Of a stretch of DNA of 64,000 nt, positions 29,878-38,044 are shown piece after piece. The position numbers and the translations under genes were made by a program. Location: contig CBDIHI010000010.1 in the NCBI GenBank assembly GCA_965279075.1, forward strand, positions 248,001-312,000. The letters run 5' to 3'. The notes beneath the pieces are model-generated. The model ran no database searches. It saw only the letters and a program-made list of their open reading frames with translations, and was not told the DNA's origin. Each line of letters starts with the position of its first letter. Within the stretch, counting starts at the first letter, position 1. The stretch comes from SZAS-79 sp965279075 (GTDB lineage: Bacteria; Pseudomonadota; Gammaproteobacteria; Burkholderiales; SG8-39).

Positions 29878-29885
29878 CACGGCCG

Positions 29886-29974
29886 GTCCCGCGATCCCCG
29901 GCACGGATTCCGGCCGGCGCGGGATGCGGCGCGGTGATCCCTCATACGCAGGAGTTGCCCGGTGTCCCCGGGCA
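29886..29974 (+). other. Two small inverted repeats between the giant gene and the DUF3467-like gene
   Basis: TCCCGCG (29886-29892) pairs with CGCGGGA (29918-29924), and TGCCCGG (29956-29962) pairs with CCGGGCA (29968-29974) around a 5-base loop. Neither is followed by a T run, so this is a weak case for a terminator. It could reduce read-through into the export genes. Confidence 0.3.
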
Positions 29975-30008
29975 TCCCTGATTTGGAAAACCACACTTGG
30001 GAGCAGGC

Positions 30009-30338
30009 ATGGCAAAAGGCGATAACGCAGAAGTACAGGCTGCCGGCACGCCGGTCGGAGCGGCGAAGAAGGGGGCGGAAGTGCAGAAGGTCGTATGGGA
30101 CGACTCACGCATGAATACCTCTTACTCGAACGTCTGCAACGTGCTCGGCTCGCGCGAGGAGATCACGCTGCTGTTCGGCGCCAACCAGGCCTGGCACTCC
30201 GGGCAGAAGGAAGTGAAGGTACTGCTCTCCGACCGCGTGGTGCTGAACCCCTATGCCGCCAAGCGCCTCGCTACGCTGCTGGAGCGGGTCCTCAAGGAGT
30301 ACGAGACCCGCTATGGCGAGCTCAAGATCGAAGGCTGA
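30009..30338 (+). CDS. DUF3467-like small protein
   Basis: 109 residues from ATG 30009, preceded by GGGAGCAGG. I prefer this to an in-frame TTG twelve bases upstream because of the spacing. The N-terminal ~30 residues are polar and Ala-rich. The rest fits the DUF3467 pattern: a Y-S-N-V-C-N-V opening, a strand of the form V-K-V-L-L-S-D-R-V-V-L-N-P, and a helix A-A-K-R-L-A-T-L-L-E-R-V-L-K-E-Y-E-x-R-Y-G. No signal peptide or membrane segment is visible, so it is probably cytosolic. It lies 131 bases after the giant gene and almost touches the GAF-HlyD gene, so co-expression is likely. The family's molecular role is unknown to me; a chaperone-like or regulatory role for the giant protein is only a guess. 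Confidence 0.8.
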   Translation: MAKGDNAEVQAAGTPVGAAKKGAEVQKVVWDDSRMNTSYSNVCNVLGSREEITLLFGANQAWHSGQKEVKVLLSDRVVLNPYAAKRLATLLERVLKEYETRYGELKIEG

Positions 30339-30340
30339 TC

Positions 30341-32179
30341 TTGCCTAGCGGGCCCGTCGCCGAAGCCGCCGCGGGGACCGCGCAGGCCCAGGGGCAGGCG
30401 CGCCTCGGGCTCCAGCAGGGGGCCACTGGGGAGGCCACCTACTACCAGTCCTGGCTGGCGGTGCAATGCACGATGGTCGCGGGCGTCTCCCAGGGCGTAC
30501 TGGTGATGGGAGCGCCCGACGAGGGCCCGTTCGTGCCCGTCGCACTTTGGCCCGCAGGCCAGCCCGCGGGCGACCTCCTTGCGCAGGTGTCGGGCCAGAC
30601 GCTGGAGTCCCGCCAGCCGCAGATCGTGAAAGCGCCGCCGCGCGCCGTGGTCGCGTTCCCGCTCGTGCTCGACGGGCAGTTGCACGGGCTCGCGGCGATC
30701 GAAACTTCGCTCCAGCAGGATGCCTCCCTGCAGGAGGCGGTGCGCCAGCTCCAGTGGGGGCTGCAGGGGATCGAATCGGCGCTGCGAGTCCGGCAGTCGC
30801 AGGGCGAGCAGGTCACCCGCGAGAGGTTGATCGCGTCCCTCGACCTGGTCGCATCGGTGCTGGCCGAGGACACGTTCCAGGCGTCGGCGCAGGCGCTCGC
30901 GACAGACCTCGCCATCCGGCTCGATTGCGACCGGGTCAGCATCGGCGTCGTGCGCGACCAGCATGCGAAGGTCGTCGCCGTATCGCACAGCGCCGAGTTC
31001 GGCGAGCGCATGAACCTGATTCGCGCCATCGGCACGGCGATGGACGAGTCGCTGGACCAGAAGTCCATCATCGTCCTGCCGGCCCGCGAAGGCGAAGTCC
31101 TCGTGACGCGCGACCATGCGGCCCTTGCACGGCAGTACGGCAGCGACAGCGTGCTGACGATACCCTTCACGGTCGGGGAGTCGAGCAAAGGGGCGTTCAC
31201 GTTCGAACGCCCCGCCGGACGCCCCTTCGACGCCGAGGCGATCGAGCTATGCCAGGCCGTGGCGGCCATCTGCAGCCGTATCCTCGAAGCGCGGCGCCTC
31301 AACGACCGGCCGCTGGCAGGCCGGGTCGGCGACGCGTTGCGCGCGGAAATCTCCAGGTTCACGGGCCCGCGCCATTTCGGCCGCAAGCTTTCTGCCATCG
31401 TGCTGATGCTTGCGGTGGTGTTTTTCAGCTTCGCCACCGGCGACTACCGGGTCGGCGCCAACGCGACGCTTGAAGGTTCCGTGCGGCGTGTGCTGGTCGC
31501 CCCGTTCGACGGATATGTGGCCAGCGCGCCGCGCAGGGCAGGCGACGTGGTCACGGCGGGCACGGTGCTGGCAACACTCGACGACAGGGACCTCAGGCTC
31601 GAGTACTACAAGTGGGCGAGCCAGCGCGCGCAGTACGCAAAGCAGTACCAGGAAGCCGTCGCCCAGCATGACCGCGCCCAGAGCAGCATCGTGCAGGCGC
31701 AGGTGCAGCAGGCCGAGGCGCAGATGAACCTGCTCGCCGAGCAACTCGGCCGCACGCAGATCGCCGCGCCTTTCGACGGCCTGGTGGTCAGCGGCGACCA
31801 GAGCCAGGCCCTCGGCAATGCGGTCAAGCGCGGACAGGTGCTGTTCGAGGTCGCGCCACTGAATGCTTACCGCGTGATCCTCGAAGTCGACGAGAGCGAG
31901 ATCACCTGGGTCAAGGCCGGGCAGGAAGGGACGCTGCTGCTGGCCTCCTTGCCTGGCGAGGCGTTCCCGCTCACGGTCACCAGGCTCACGCCGGTGGCGG
32001 TGTCTCGCGACGGCCGCAGCTATTTCCGGGTCGAGGCGCTGCTGGGACACGGCTCCGAGCGCCTGCGGCCCGGGATGGAAGGCGTAGCAAAGGTCGAGGC
32101 CGGCCGCAGGAAGCTCTTCTGGATCGGCACGCACAAGCTGGTCGACTGGCTGCGCCTGACGCTGTGGTCCTGGGTCTAG
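30341..32179 (+). CDS. GAF domain-HlyD-type adaptor fusion, inner-membrane protein
   Basis: 612 residues if TTG 30341 is the start, three bases after the previous stop and with GAAGG just upstream; no in-frame ATG occurs before about 30472. Residues ~1-165 are a variable sensor-like region. Residues ~165-320 read as a GAF domain (R-L-D-C-D-R-V-S-I-G, then S-V-L-T-I-P-F-T-V-G). A hydrophobic segment follows (about 31384-31430). Then comes a HlyD-like periplasmic part: a lipoyl-like half (V-A-P-F-D-G-Y-V), a Gln/Ala-rich coiled coil, a second half (I-A-A-P-F-D-G-L-V-V-S-G-D) and a beta-barrel-like end (L-R-P-G-M-E-G-V-A-K-V). Adaptors of this class bridge inner and outer membrane parts of exporters. 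The cytosolic GAF part is unusual and suggests signal-gated or structural control. Confidence 0.8.
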   Translation: MPSGPVAEAAAGTAQAQGQARLGLQQGATGEATYYQSWLAVQCTMVAGVSQGVLVMGAPDEGPFVPVALWPAGQPAGDLLAQVSGQTLESRQPQIVKAPPRAVVAFPLVLDGQLHGLAAIETSLQQDASLQEAVRQLQWGLQGIESALRVRQSQGEQVTRERLIASLDLVASVLAEDTFQASAQALATDLAIRLDCDRVSIGVVRDQHAKVVAVSHSAEFGERMNLIRAIGTAMDESLDQKSIIVLPAREGEVLVTRDHAALARQYGSDSVLTIPFTVGESSKGAFTFERPAGRPFDAEAIELCQAVAAICSRILEARRLNDRPLAGRVGDALRAEISRFTGPRHFGRKLSAIVLMLAVVFFSFATGDYRVGANATLEGSVRRVLVAPFDGYVASAPRRAGDVVTAGTVLATLDDRDLRLEYYKWASQRAQYAKQYQEAVAQHDRAQSSIVQAQVQQAEAQMNLLAEQLGRTQIAAPFDGLVVSGDQSQALGNAVKRGQVLFEVAPLNAYRVILEVDESEITWVKAGQEGTLLLASLPGEAFPLTVTRLTPVAVSRDGRSYFRVEALLGHGSERLRPGMEGVAKVEAGRRKLFWIGTHKLVDWLRLTLWSWV

Positions 32180-32194
32180 CCGCCTGAGCCGGCC

Positions 32195-34342
32195 ATGAGC
32201 CAGTCCCTGTTCAGCACTTCCTGGTACCGCGTCGCGACGATCCGTCCGCGCCTTCGCAACCACGCCCAGATCCACCGCCACGTCTATCGTGGCGGCGTCT
32301 GGTACGTGATGCAGAACCACTCCACGGGCAAGTTCCACCGCTTCACGCCGATCGCCAACCTCGTCATCGGCCTGATGGACGGGCGGCGCACGCTGCAGGA
32401 GATCTGGGACCTCGCCTGCGTGCGCCTCGGCGACGAGGTGCCCTCGCAGGACGAGGTGATCACGTTGCTGTCCGACCTGCACAGGGCCGACGTGCTGCAG
32501 AGCGACGCGCCGCCCGACCTGCACGAACTGCAGCAGAGGCGGCAGCGGCACGCGAAAGTCCGGCTGAAGCAGTACATCGGCAATCCCCTGTCGCTGCGAT
32601 TCCCGCTGCTCGACCCGGATTCCCTCCTCACCAAGGTGCAGCCCTGGGTGGCGCCACTGTTCGGCTGGTTCGGCGGGGTGCTGTGGTGCGTGACCGTGGG
32701 CTGGGCGCTGGTGCTGGTCGCGATGCACTGGGCCGAGCTTTCCGGCAACATGGTCGATCGCGTGCTTTCGGTCGAGAACCTGCTGCTGATCTGGATCATT
32801 TTCCCGATGATCAAGGTGCTGCACGAGTTCGGGCACGGGATGGCCGCCAAGGTCGGCGGCGGGGAAGTCCACGAGACCGGCGTCATGCTGCTGATCCTGA
32901 TGCCTATCCCGTATGTCGACGCATCCTCGGCGACCGCGTTCCGCGACAAGCGCAGCCGGATGCTGGTGGGCGCGGCCGGCATGCTGGTCGAGCTGTTCAT
33001 CGCCGCGATCGCGGTGTTCGCCTGGGTCAACCTCGAGCCCGGGACGGAGCGCGCCATCGCCTACAACATCATCCTCGTCGCGGGCGTCTCTACGCTGATG
33101 TTCAACGCCAACCCGTTACTGCGTTACGACGGCTACTACATCCTCGCGGATTACCTCGAGATCCCCAACCTCGCGCAGCGCGCCAACGAGTACCTCGGCT
33201 ACCTCGTGAACCGGTACCTGTTCGGCATCGACGGCGGCAGATCGCCGGTGTCGGCGCCCGGCGAGCGGGGCTGGTTCGTGTTCTACGCCATCGCCTCGTT
33301 CTTCTACCGCATGCTGATGATGGTTTCGATCGTGCTCTTGGTGGCCAGCCAGTTCTTCATCGTCGGGATCCTGCTGGCCGTCTGGGCTTTCGCCACGATG
33401 CTGGTGCTGCCGCTTGCGAAGAAGGTCGGCTACCTGTTCTACAGCCCGCGGCTGTCGGGCCATCGCTGGCAGGCGATCTTCGCAACCGTCGCGATCCTGG
33501 TGCCGCTCGCCGGGCTGCTGTTCCTGTACCCGGCGCCGTCCTCGACCCGGGCCGAAGGGGTGATCTGGGCGCCCGAGCAGGCCCAGGTCCGCGCCAGCGT
33601 GGACGGGTTCGTCACCCGGGTGCTCGCCAAGCCCGACCAGCAGGTGCGCCGGGGCGAGGTGCTGATCGAGACCGAGGACCCCGAGCTCGGGGCCAGGACA
33701 CGCGTGCTGGAAGCGCAACTGGCCGAGCTCGAGGCCCGCTACAGTGCGGCGATCCTGACCAGGCGCGTGCAGGCGGATCTGGTCAATGAACAGAAAGTCC
33801 AGGTGGCCGAGGCGCTCGACCTCGCCTACAAGCGCCAGGCCGATCTCAAGGTGCGCAGCCCGGTGGACGGCCGCTTCATCATCGAGGATGCGCAGAACAC
33901 GCCCGGGCGCTACGCGCAGCGCGGCGAGCTGCTTGCCTACGTGACGGAACACGCAGCCACTACGGTGCGGGTGGTCGTGCCGCAGGCCGAGGGGGATCTC
34001 GTCCGCAAGGCCACGCGGAGCGTCGAGATCCGCCCGGCCGACCGTATCGGCCATCCCGTCCGGGCGAAAGTCCAGCGGGAGGTGCCGGCCGCGACCGACG
34101 AGTTGCCCAGCATGACGCTGAGCCTGCAGGGCGGGGGCAAGATCGGCGTCGACCCGGGCAAGGGCGGAGAGCCGCGCGCGATCGAAAAGCTTTTCGTGCT
34201 CGATCTCGAACTGCCCCCGGGTGAACAGCCCAACTACCTCGGCGGGCGCATTTACGTGCGCTTCGAGCACCCACCCGAGCCCCTCGCCGGGCAGTGGTAC
34301 CGCGAGGTGCGGCGCGTGTTCCTGAGGAAGTTCAGTGTTTGA
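32195..34342 (+). CDS. PqqD-like / M50 metalloprotease / HlyD fusion (putative peptide zinc metalloprotease)
   Basis: 715 residues from ATG 32195. Residues ~25-105 resemble the PqqD-like winged domain seen in peptide zinc metalloproteases (G-K-F-H-R-F-T-P then I-W-D-L-A-C-V-R-L-G-D). A multi-span membrane domain carries the zinc motif HEFGH (210-214) and the conserved N-A-N-P-L-L-R-Y-D-G (D312 is the likely third ligand), as in site-2-protease-like M50 proteins. After about residue 445 a HlyD-like periplasmic part follows: V-R-A-S-V-D-G-F-V, a coiled coil, then V-R-S-P-V-D-G-R-F. The gene lies 15 bases after the GAF-HlyD gene and overlaps the secA-like gene by 8. All catalytic residues look intact, so intramembrane proteolysis is plausible, but the substrate is unknown. 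Confidence 0.85.
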   Translation: MSQSLFSTSWYRVATIRPRLRNHAQIHRHVYRGGVWYVMQNHSTGKFHRFTPIANLVIGLMDGRRTLQEIWDLACVRLGDEVPSQDEVITLLSDLHRADVLQSDAPPDLHELQQRRQRHAKVRLKQYIGNPLSLRFPLLDPDSLLTKVQPWVAPLFGWFGGVLWCVTVGWALVLVAMHWAELSGNMVDRVLSVENLLLIWIIFPMIKVLHEFGHGMAAKVGGGEVHETGVMLLILMPIPYVDASSATAFRDKRSRMLVGAAGMLVELFIAAIAVFAWVNLEPGTERAIAYNIILVAGVSTLMFNANPLLRYDGYYILADYLEIPNLAQRANEYLGYLVNRYLFGIDGGRSPVSAPGERGWFVFYAIASFFYRMLMMVSIVLLVASQFFIVGILLAVWAFATMLVLPLAKKVGYLFYSPRLSGHRWQAIFATVAILVPLAGLLFLYPAPSSTRAEGVIWAPEQAQVRASVDGFVTRVLAKPDQQVRRGEVLIETEDPELGARTRVLEAQLAELEARYSAAILTRRVQADLVNEQKVQVAEALDLAYKRQADLKVRSPVDGRFIIEDAQNTPGRYAQRGELLAYVTEHAATTVRVVVPQAEGDLVRKATRSVEIRPADRIGHPVRAKVQREVPAATDELPSMTLSLQGGGKIGVDPGKGGEPRAIEKLFVLDLELPPGEQPNYLGGRIYVRFEHPPEPLAGQWYREVRRVFLRKFSV

Positions 34343-36329
34343 CGTCCTCACGGCGCAGGGAAATTTCGACGACCTCTACGCGGAGAAGCAGGAGTTCCGG
34401 GGCGAGGAATGGCTCGACCGGATCGGCGTCGCGGCCACCGGCAAGATCGTCCGCAAGCTCCGCTCGAGCCCGTTTCGGGTCAACGCCATCGCGCGGGCCG
34501 TGGCCAGGTTCAACGCCGAGCTGGCCGCGCTCGACGCGACCGGGTTGCGCGAGCGGGCGCGCGAACTGAAGCTGCGGCTGCGCAAGGAAGGCCTGCGCGA
34601 CGCGTTGGTGGCGGAGGCCTTCGCCCTGGTGAGGGAGACGGCGGGGCAGGCGCTCGGTATGCGCCACTTCGACGTGCAGCTCAAGGGCGGCTGGATCATG
34701 CTGAACGGCATGATCGCCGAGATGAACACCGGCGAGGGCAAAACGCTTACAGCCACGCTGCCCGCCTGCACGGCGGCGCTCGCGGGAATCCCGGTGCACG
34801 TGATCACCGTGAACGACTACCTCGTCGAGCGCGATTGCGAGACCATGCGCCCGGTCTATGAGGCGCTCGGCCTGACGGTGGCGGCGGCGACGCTCGAAAT
34901 GGACCAGAAGTCGCGCCAGGCGGCCTACCTTGCCGACGTGGTCTATGTGACCAACAAGACCCTCGTTTTCGATTACCTGCGCGACCGCATCCTGCTGGCG
35001 ACGGGCTCCAGCTCTCTGCACCTGCGGCTGGAGAAGCTCTACGGCGCCAATTCGCGCAGCCGGCGCCTGTTGCTGCGCGGCCTGCACTACGCGATCGTCG
35101 ACGAGGTCGACAGCGTCCTGGTCGACGAGGCGCGCACGCCGCTGATCATCTCGCAGGAGGTCGCGTCGGACGACGAAGCCGTGGTCGCCGCGCAGGCGCT
35201 CGGCCTCGCGAAGCAACTCGGCATCGGGGAGGACTTCGTCATCGTGAAGGCGGAGCGGCGCATCGCGCTCACCGAGGGCGGGCACGACCGCGTGGTGGAC
35301 CTGTGCAAGGCGCTCGGCGGCGTCTGGGCGGGGGCCCTGCGCCGGGAGGAACTCGTCGTCCAGGCGCTCACTGCGCTGCACCTCTTCGAGCGCGACGACC
35401 ACTACCTCGTGCGCGACGGCAAGATCCAGGTGATCGACGAGCACACCGGCCGGGTGATGGAGGACCGCTCCTGGAGCCAGGGCCTGCACCAGCTGATCGA
35501 GTCGAAGGAGGGCTGCGAGATCACGCCACGCAAGGAGTCGCTGGCCCGCATCAGTTACCAGCGCTTCTTCCGCCGCTACCTTCACCTTTCCGGGATGACG
35601 GGCACCGGGTCCGAAGTCGCGGGGGAACTCGGCGCCGTGTATGGCCTCGCGGTGGCGCGCGTGCCGACGCACCGCCCGAGCCGCAGGACGTATTCGCCGG
35701 ACCGCATCCTCGCCACCGAGGCGGAGAAATGGCGGGTCATCGCCGACCGCGTCGCCGAGCTTCATGCCAAGGGCGTGCCCGTGCTGCTGGGTACCCGGTC
35801 GGTGGCATCGTCGGAGGTGGCCAGCCGGTTGCTGAGCGAGCGCGGCCTGGCACACAGCATGCTCAGCGCGAAGCAGGACGAGGAGGAGGCGAACATCGTC
35901 GCCGAGGCCGGGGAGCCCGGCCGGATTACCATCGCCACCAACATGGCGGGGCGCGGCACCGACATCAAGCTCGCGGAGGGTGTGGATGCGCTCGGCGGCC
36001 TGCACGTGATCCTGTCCGAACGGCACGAATCCGGGCGCATCGACCGGCAACTCATCGGCCGCTGCGCGAGACAGGGCGACCCGGGGCACGCGGAGGCGAT
36101 CCTTTCGCTGGAGGACCCGCTGCTGGGCCCGTATCGGGGCGGCCCGCTCGAATGGCTGGCACGCCGCATCGCTGCCTTGGGCGGACCGCTCGGCGGGGCC
36201 GCGAAGCGGGCATGGATCCGGCTCGCGCAGCTGCGCACCGAGCACGCGCAGTCGCGGGTTCGCAAGGCCCTCCTCAAGAGCGACAAGCAGCTCGGCGACA
36301 TCCTGTCTTTCTCCGGACGCCCGGAATGA
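34335..36329 (+). CDS. Shortened SecA paralogue (accessory preprotein translocase ATPase)
   Basis: 664 residues from GTG 34335, preceded by GAGGAAG and overlapping the M50 gene by 8 bases. SecA motifs are clear: Walker A NTGEGKT (131-137), DEVD (256-259) within D-E-V-D-S-V-L-V-D-E-A-R-T-P-L-I-I-S, G-M-T-G-T in the second motor half, T-N-M-A-G-R-G-T-D-I (about 535-545) and E-R-H-E-S. The motif usually reading GRSGRQGDPG is GRCARQGDPG here. Canonical SecA has about 900 residues; this one ends about 60 residues after the second motor domain, so most of the helical scaffold/wing and the Cys-rich tail are missing. The preprotein-binding region is present. An extra SecA beside a giant exported protein suggests a dedicated motor, perhaps acting with the housekeeping SecYEG. 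Housekeeping secA is expected elsewhere. Confidence 0.9.
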   Translation: MFDVLTAQGNFDDLYAEKQEFRGEEWLDRIGVAATGKIVRKLRSSPFRVNAIARAVARFNAELAALDATGLRERARELKLRLRKEGLRDALVAEAFALVRETAGQALGMRHFDVQLKGGWIMLNGMIAEMNTGEGKTLTATLPACTAALAGIPVHVITVNDYLVERDCETMRPVYEALGLTVAAATLEMDQKSRQAAYLADVVYVTNKTLVFDYLRDRILLATGSSSLHLRLEKLYGANSRSRRLLLRGLHYAIVDEVDSVLVDEARTPLIISQEVASDDEAVVAAQALGLAKQLGIGEDFVIVKAERRIALTEGGHDRVVDLCKALGGVWAGALRREELVVQALTALHLFERDDHYLVRDGKIQVIDEHTGRVMEDRSWSQGLHQLIESKEGCEITPRKESLARISYQRFFRRYLHLSGMTGTGSEVAGELGAVYGLAVARVPTHRPSRRTYSPDRILATEAEKWRVIADRVAELHAKGVPVLLGTRSVASSEVASRLLSERGLAHSMLSAKQDEEEANIVAEAGEPGRITIATNMAGRGTDIKLAEGVDALGGLHVILSERHESGRIDRQLIGRCARQGDPGHAEAILSLEDPLLGPYRGGPLEWLARRIAALGGPLGGAAKRAWIRLAQLRTEHAQSRVRKALLKSDKQLGDILSFSGRPE

Positions 36330-36389
36330 GCGGATGGTAGTCTGCGGTTTTCGGCCTCTGCGGCTGCTTTCCTTGAAGGATTGATCACG

Positions 36390-37223
36390 ATGCGCCACCC
36401 CGATGCCCCGGTCCTAGCTGCCTGCCTGTTCCTGGCCGGCGCGGGTGCGGTCTTCGCGGCCGAGCCCCCGCCCAAGCCGCCAAAACCGCCGGCCCCGCTG
36501 GCCGCGCCGCCGCTGGTGCCGCGCCCGTCGCTGTCGCAGAGCGGCAACACGGGCAAGGGCCTCGGCGATGAAATGGACTGCCAGGTGGAGCCGCACCTGG
36601 TGACCAGCGTCGGGAGCCCGGTGGAGGGTACGCTCGCGGAAGTGCTCGTCGATCGCGGGTCGGTCGTCGCGAAGGGCGACGTGGTGGCGCGCCTGAATTC
36701 CTCTGTGGAGGCCGCGAGCGTGAACCTGAAGGCGGCCCAGGAGGCCTTCGGCAAGCGCAAGGTGGAACGCAACGAGGAGCTCTACAACAAGCAGCTCATC
36801 TCGGCGAACGAGAAGGATGAACTGGAAACGCAGACCCGCATCGCGGGCCTGGAGCTCAAGCAGCAGCAGGAGATCCTCGCGCAGCGCACGATCCGCAGCC
36901 CGATCAACGGCGTGGTGGTGGAACGCTTCCTCGCGCCGGGTGAGCGCGTGGGCACCGAGAAGATCCTGAAGATCGCGCAGGTCGATCCGCTCAACGTGGA
37001 AGTGATCGCGCCGGTGGAACTGTTCGGCGCGATCCGCCCGGGCATGACGGGCGACGTGCGCTTCCAGCCGATGGTCGCGGGGAGCTTCCGCGCGCGCGTG
37101 ACGCTCGTCGACAAGGTGATCGACGCCGCCAGCGGTACGTTCGGCGTGCGGCTGGAACTGCCCAATCCCGGCGGCCGGGTCCCGGCCGGAATCAAGTGCA
37201 GGGTCCGCTTCTCGGCGAAGTAG
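36390..37223 (+). CDS. HlyD/RND-type periplasmic adaptor protein
   Basis: 277 residues from ATG 36390, with GAAGGA about ten bases upstream. The N terminus is a signal peptide (V-L-A-A-C-L-F-L-A-G-A-G-A-V-F-A-A), followed by a Pro-rich linker of about 30 residues. Then come the first lipoyl-like half (V-E-G-T-L-A-E-V-L-V-D-R-G-S-V-V), a short coiled-coil hairpin, the second half (I-R-S-P-I-N-G-V-V-V) and a beta-barrel part. It is compact for the family and has no membrane segment beyond the signal. It follows the secA-like gene by about 60 bases and precedes the unknown gene at 37241 by 17 bases, so it may belong to either group. No partner ABC or RND pump is in the window. It is the third HlyD-like protein in this locus. 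Confidence 0.85.
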   Translation: MRHPDAPVLAACLFLAGAGAVFAAEPPPKPPKPPAPLAAPPLVPRPSLSQSGNTGKGLGDEMDCQVEPHLVTSVGSPVEGTLAEVLVDRGSVVAKGDVVARLNSSVEAASVNLKAAQEAFGKRKVERNEELYNKQLISANEKDELETQTRIAGLELKQQQEILAQRTIRSPINGVVVERFLAPGERVGTEKILKIAQVDPLNVEVIAPVELFGAIRPGMTGDVRFQPMVAGSFRARVTLVDKVIDAASGTFGVRLELPNPGGRVPAGIKCRVRFSAK

Positions 37224-37240
37224 ACCGGACCCGGTCCCAC

Positions 37241-38044
37241 GTGCCACCGAAAGAACGCGCAGCCGCGGCACCGGATCCCGATCCGGGCCGCCGCATGCTC
37301 GGGTTGCTCGAAGGACTGCCGGTCGAGGGCTTCGAGCGCTCGTTCAAGATGGGCGGGGGATTGCTGCTCGCCGATCGCTTCCTTGTCGGCATCCACAAGT
37401 CCGATATCGCGCCGCATGCTCTGTTCGGCATATGCGACGCGCTCGGCATGCCGGCGCGGTACCGGCAGGACCTGGAGCGTCACGCGGAGGCCGCGAACGC
37501 GCTCCACTTCGGCTATGAGGGCAGGGACGGCGGCGGGCTCTTCAAGGTCTATCTCGAGTTCGCGGGCCGGCTGGGGGTGGGCGCATCGGGGCCCGTGCTC
37601 CTGCACCTCGCCTACAAATGGGCGTGCCGCGGCGATCGCAACGGTACGATTGCGCAGTACGTGTGCCATCCCGGTCTCGGGCTCGACGTGATCCTGGACC
37701 GGGCAGGCGCGGCGTACCCGGCGGACGAGGCGACGGCATCGGCCGTGCGGGACATGCTGCGGCTTGCTGCGAGTCGCACGCCAGAACCCCTGATGTACCT
37801 GGAGGTCGCCGAGGAAGGCACACCGCGCGCTTCGTTCGACATCAACCTGCACGCTGCGGGCCTGCGGGTGGCGGACGTCGCCGAAGCGCTGGAGCGCGTC
37901 CGTGCCAGCTATGCGATTCCCCCCGCCGAATTCTCGCCGCTGATCGGATCGGTATCGAATGCCCCCCTCGGTCACCTGTCGGGCGGCACCAGCCGCGAAG
38001 GCGGCGGATTCCTCACGGTGTACTACGCTTCGGGGCCGGCCTGA
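37241..38044 (+). CDS. Conserved-looking protein of unknown function, first gene of the radical SAM cluster
   Basis: 267 residues if GTG 37241 is the start, 17 bases after the adaptor gene; ATG 37295 is an alternative that removes 18 polar residues. The visible sequence is soluble and mixed alpha/beta, with no signal peptide, membrane segment or metal-binding cluster. Notable stretches are a Gly-rich G-G-G-L-L-L-A-D-R-F near the start, H-F-G-Y-E-G-R-D-G-G-G-L-F-K-V-Y-L-E-F in the middle and a Gly/Ser-rich G-H-L-S-G-G-T-S-R-E-G-G-G-F near the end. I do not recognise the family. It overlaps the kinase gene by one base, and so probably acts in the same pathway. It could be a synthase-like or binding protein, but nothing in the sequence decides this. 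Confidence 0.75.
   Translation: MPPKERAAAAPDPDPGRRMLGLLEGLPVEGFERSFKMGGGLLLADRFLVGIHKSDIAPHALFGICDALGMPARYRQDLERHAEAANALHFGYEGRDGGGLFKVYLEFAGRLGVGASGPVLLHLAYKWACRGDRNGTIAQYVCHPGLGLDVILDRAGAAYPADEATASAVRDMLRLAASRTPEPLMYLEVAEEGTPRASFDINLHAAGLRVADVAEALERVRASYAIPPAEFSPLIGSVSNAPLGHLSGGTSREGGGFLTVYYASGPA

Noticed and set aside
1..29877. Two-partner secretion (FhaB/FhaC) as the export route of the giant protein
   Set aside because: No FhaC-like outer-membrane transporter is in the window, and the N-terminal TPS domain cannot be seen. It is not excluded if such genes lie upstream.
30009..37223. A conventional type I secretion system
   Set aside because: HlyD-like proteins are present but no HlyB-type ABC transporter or TolC-like protein was found among the genes here; a SecA-type motor takes that place.
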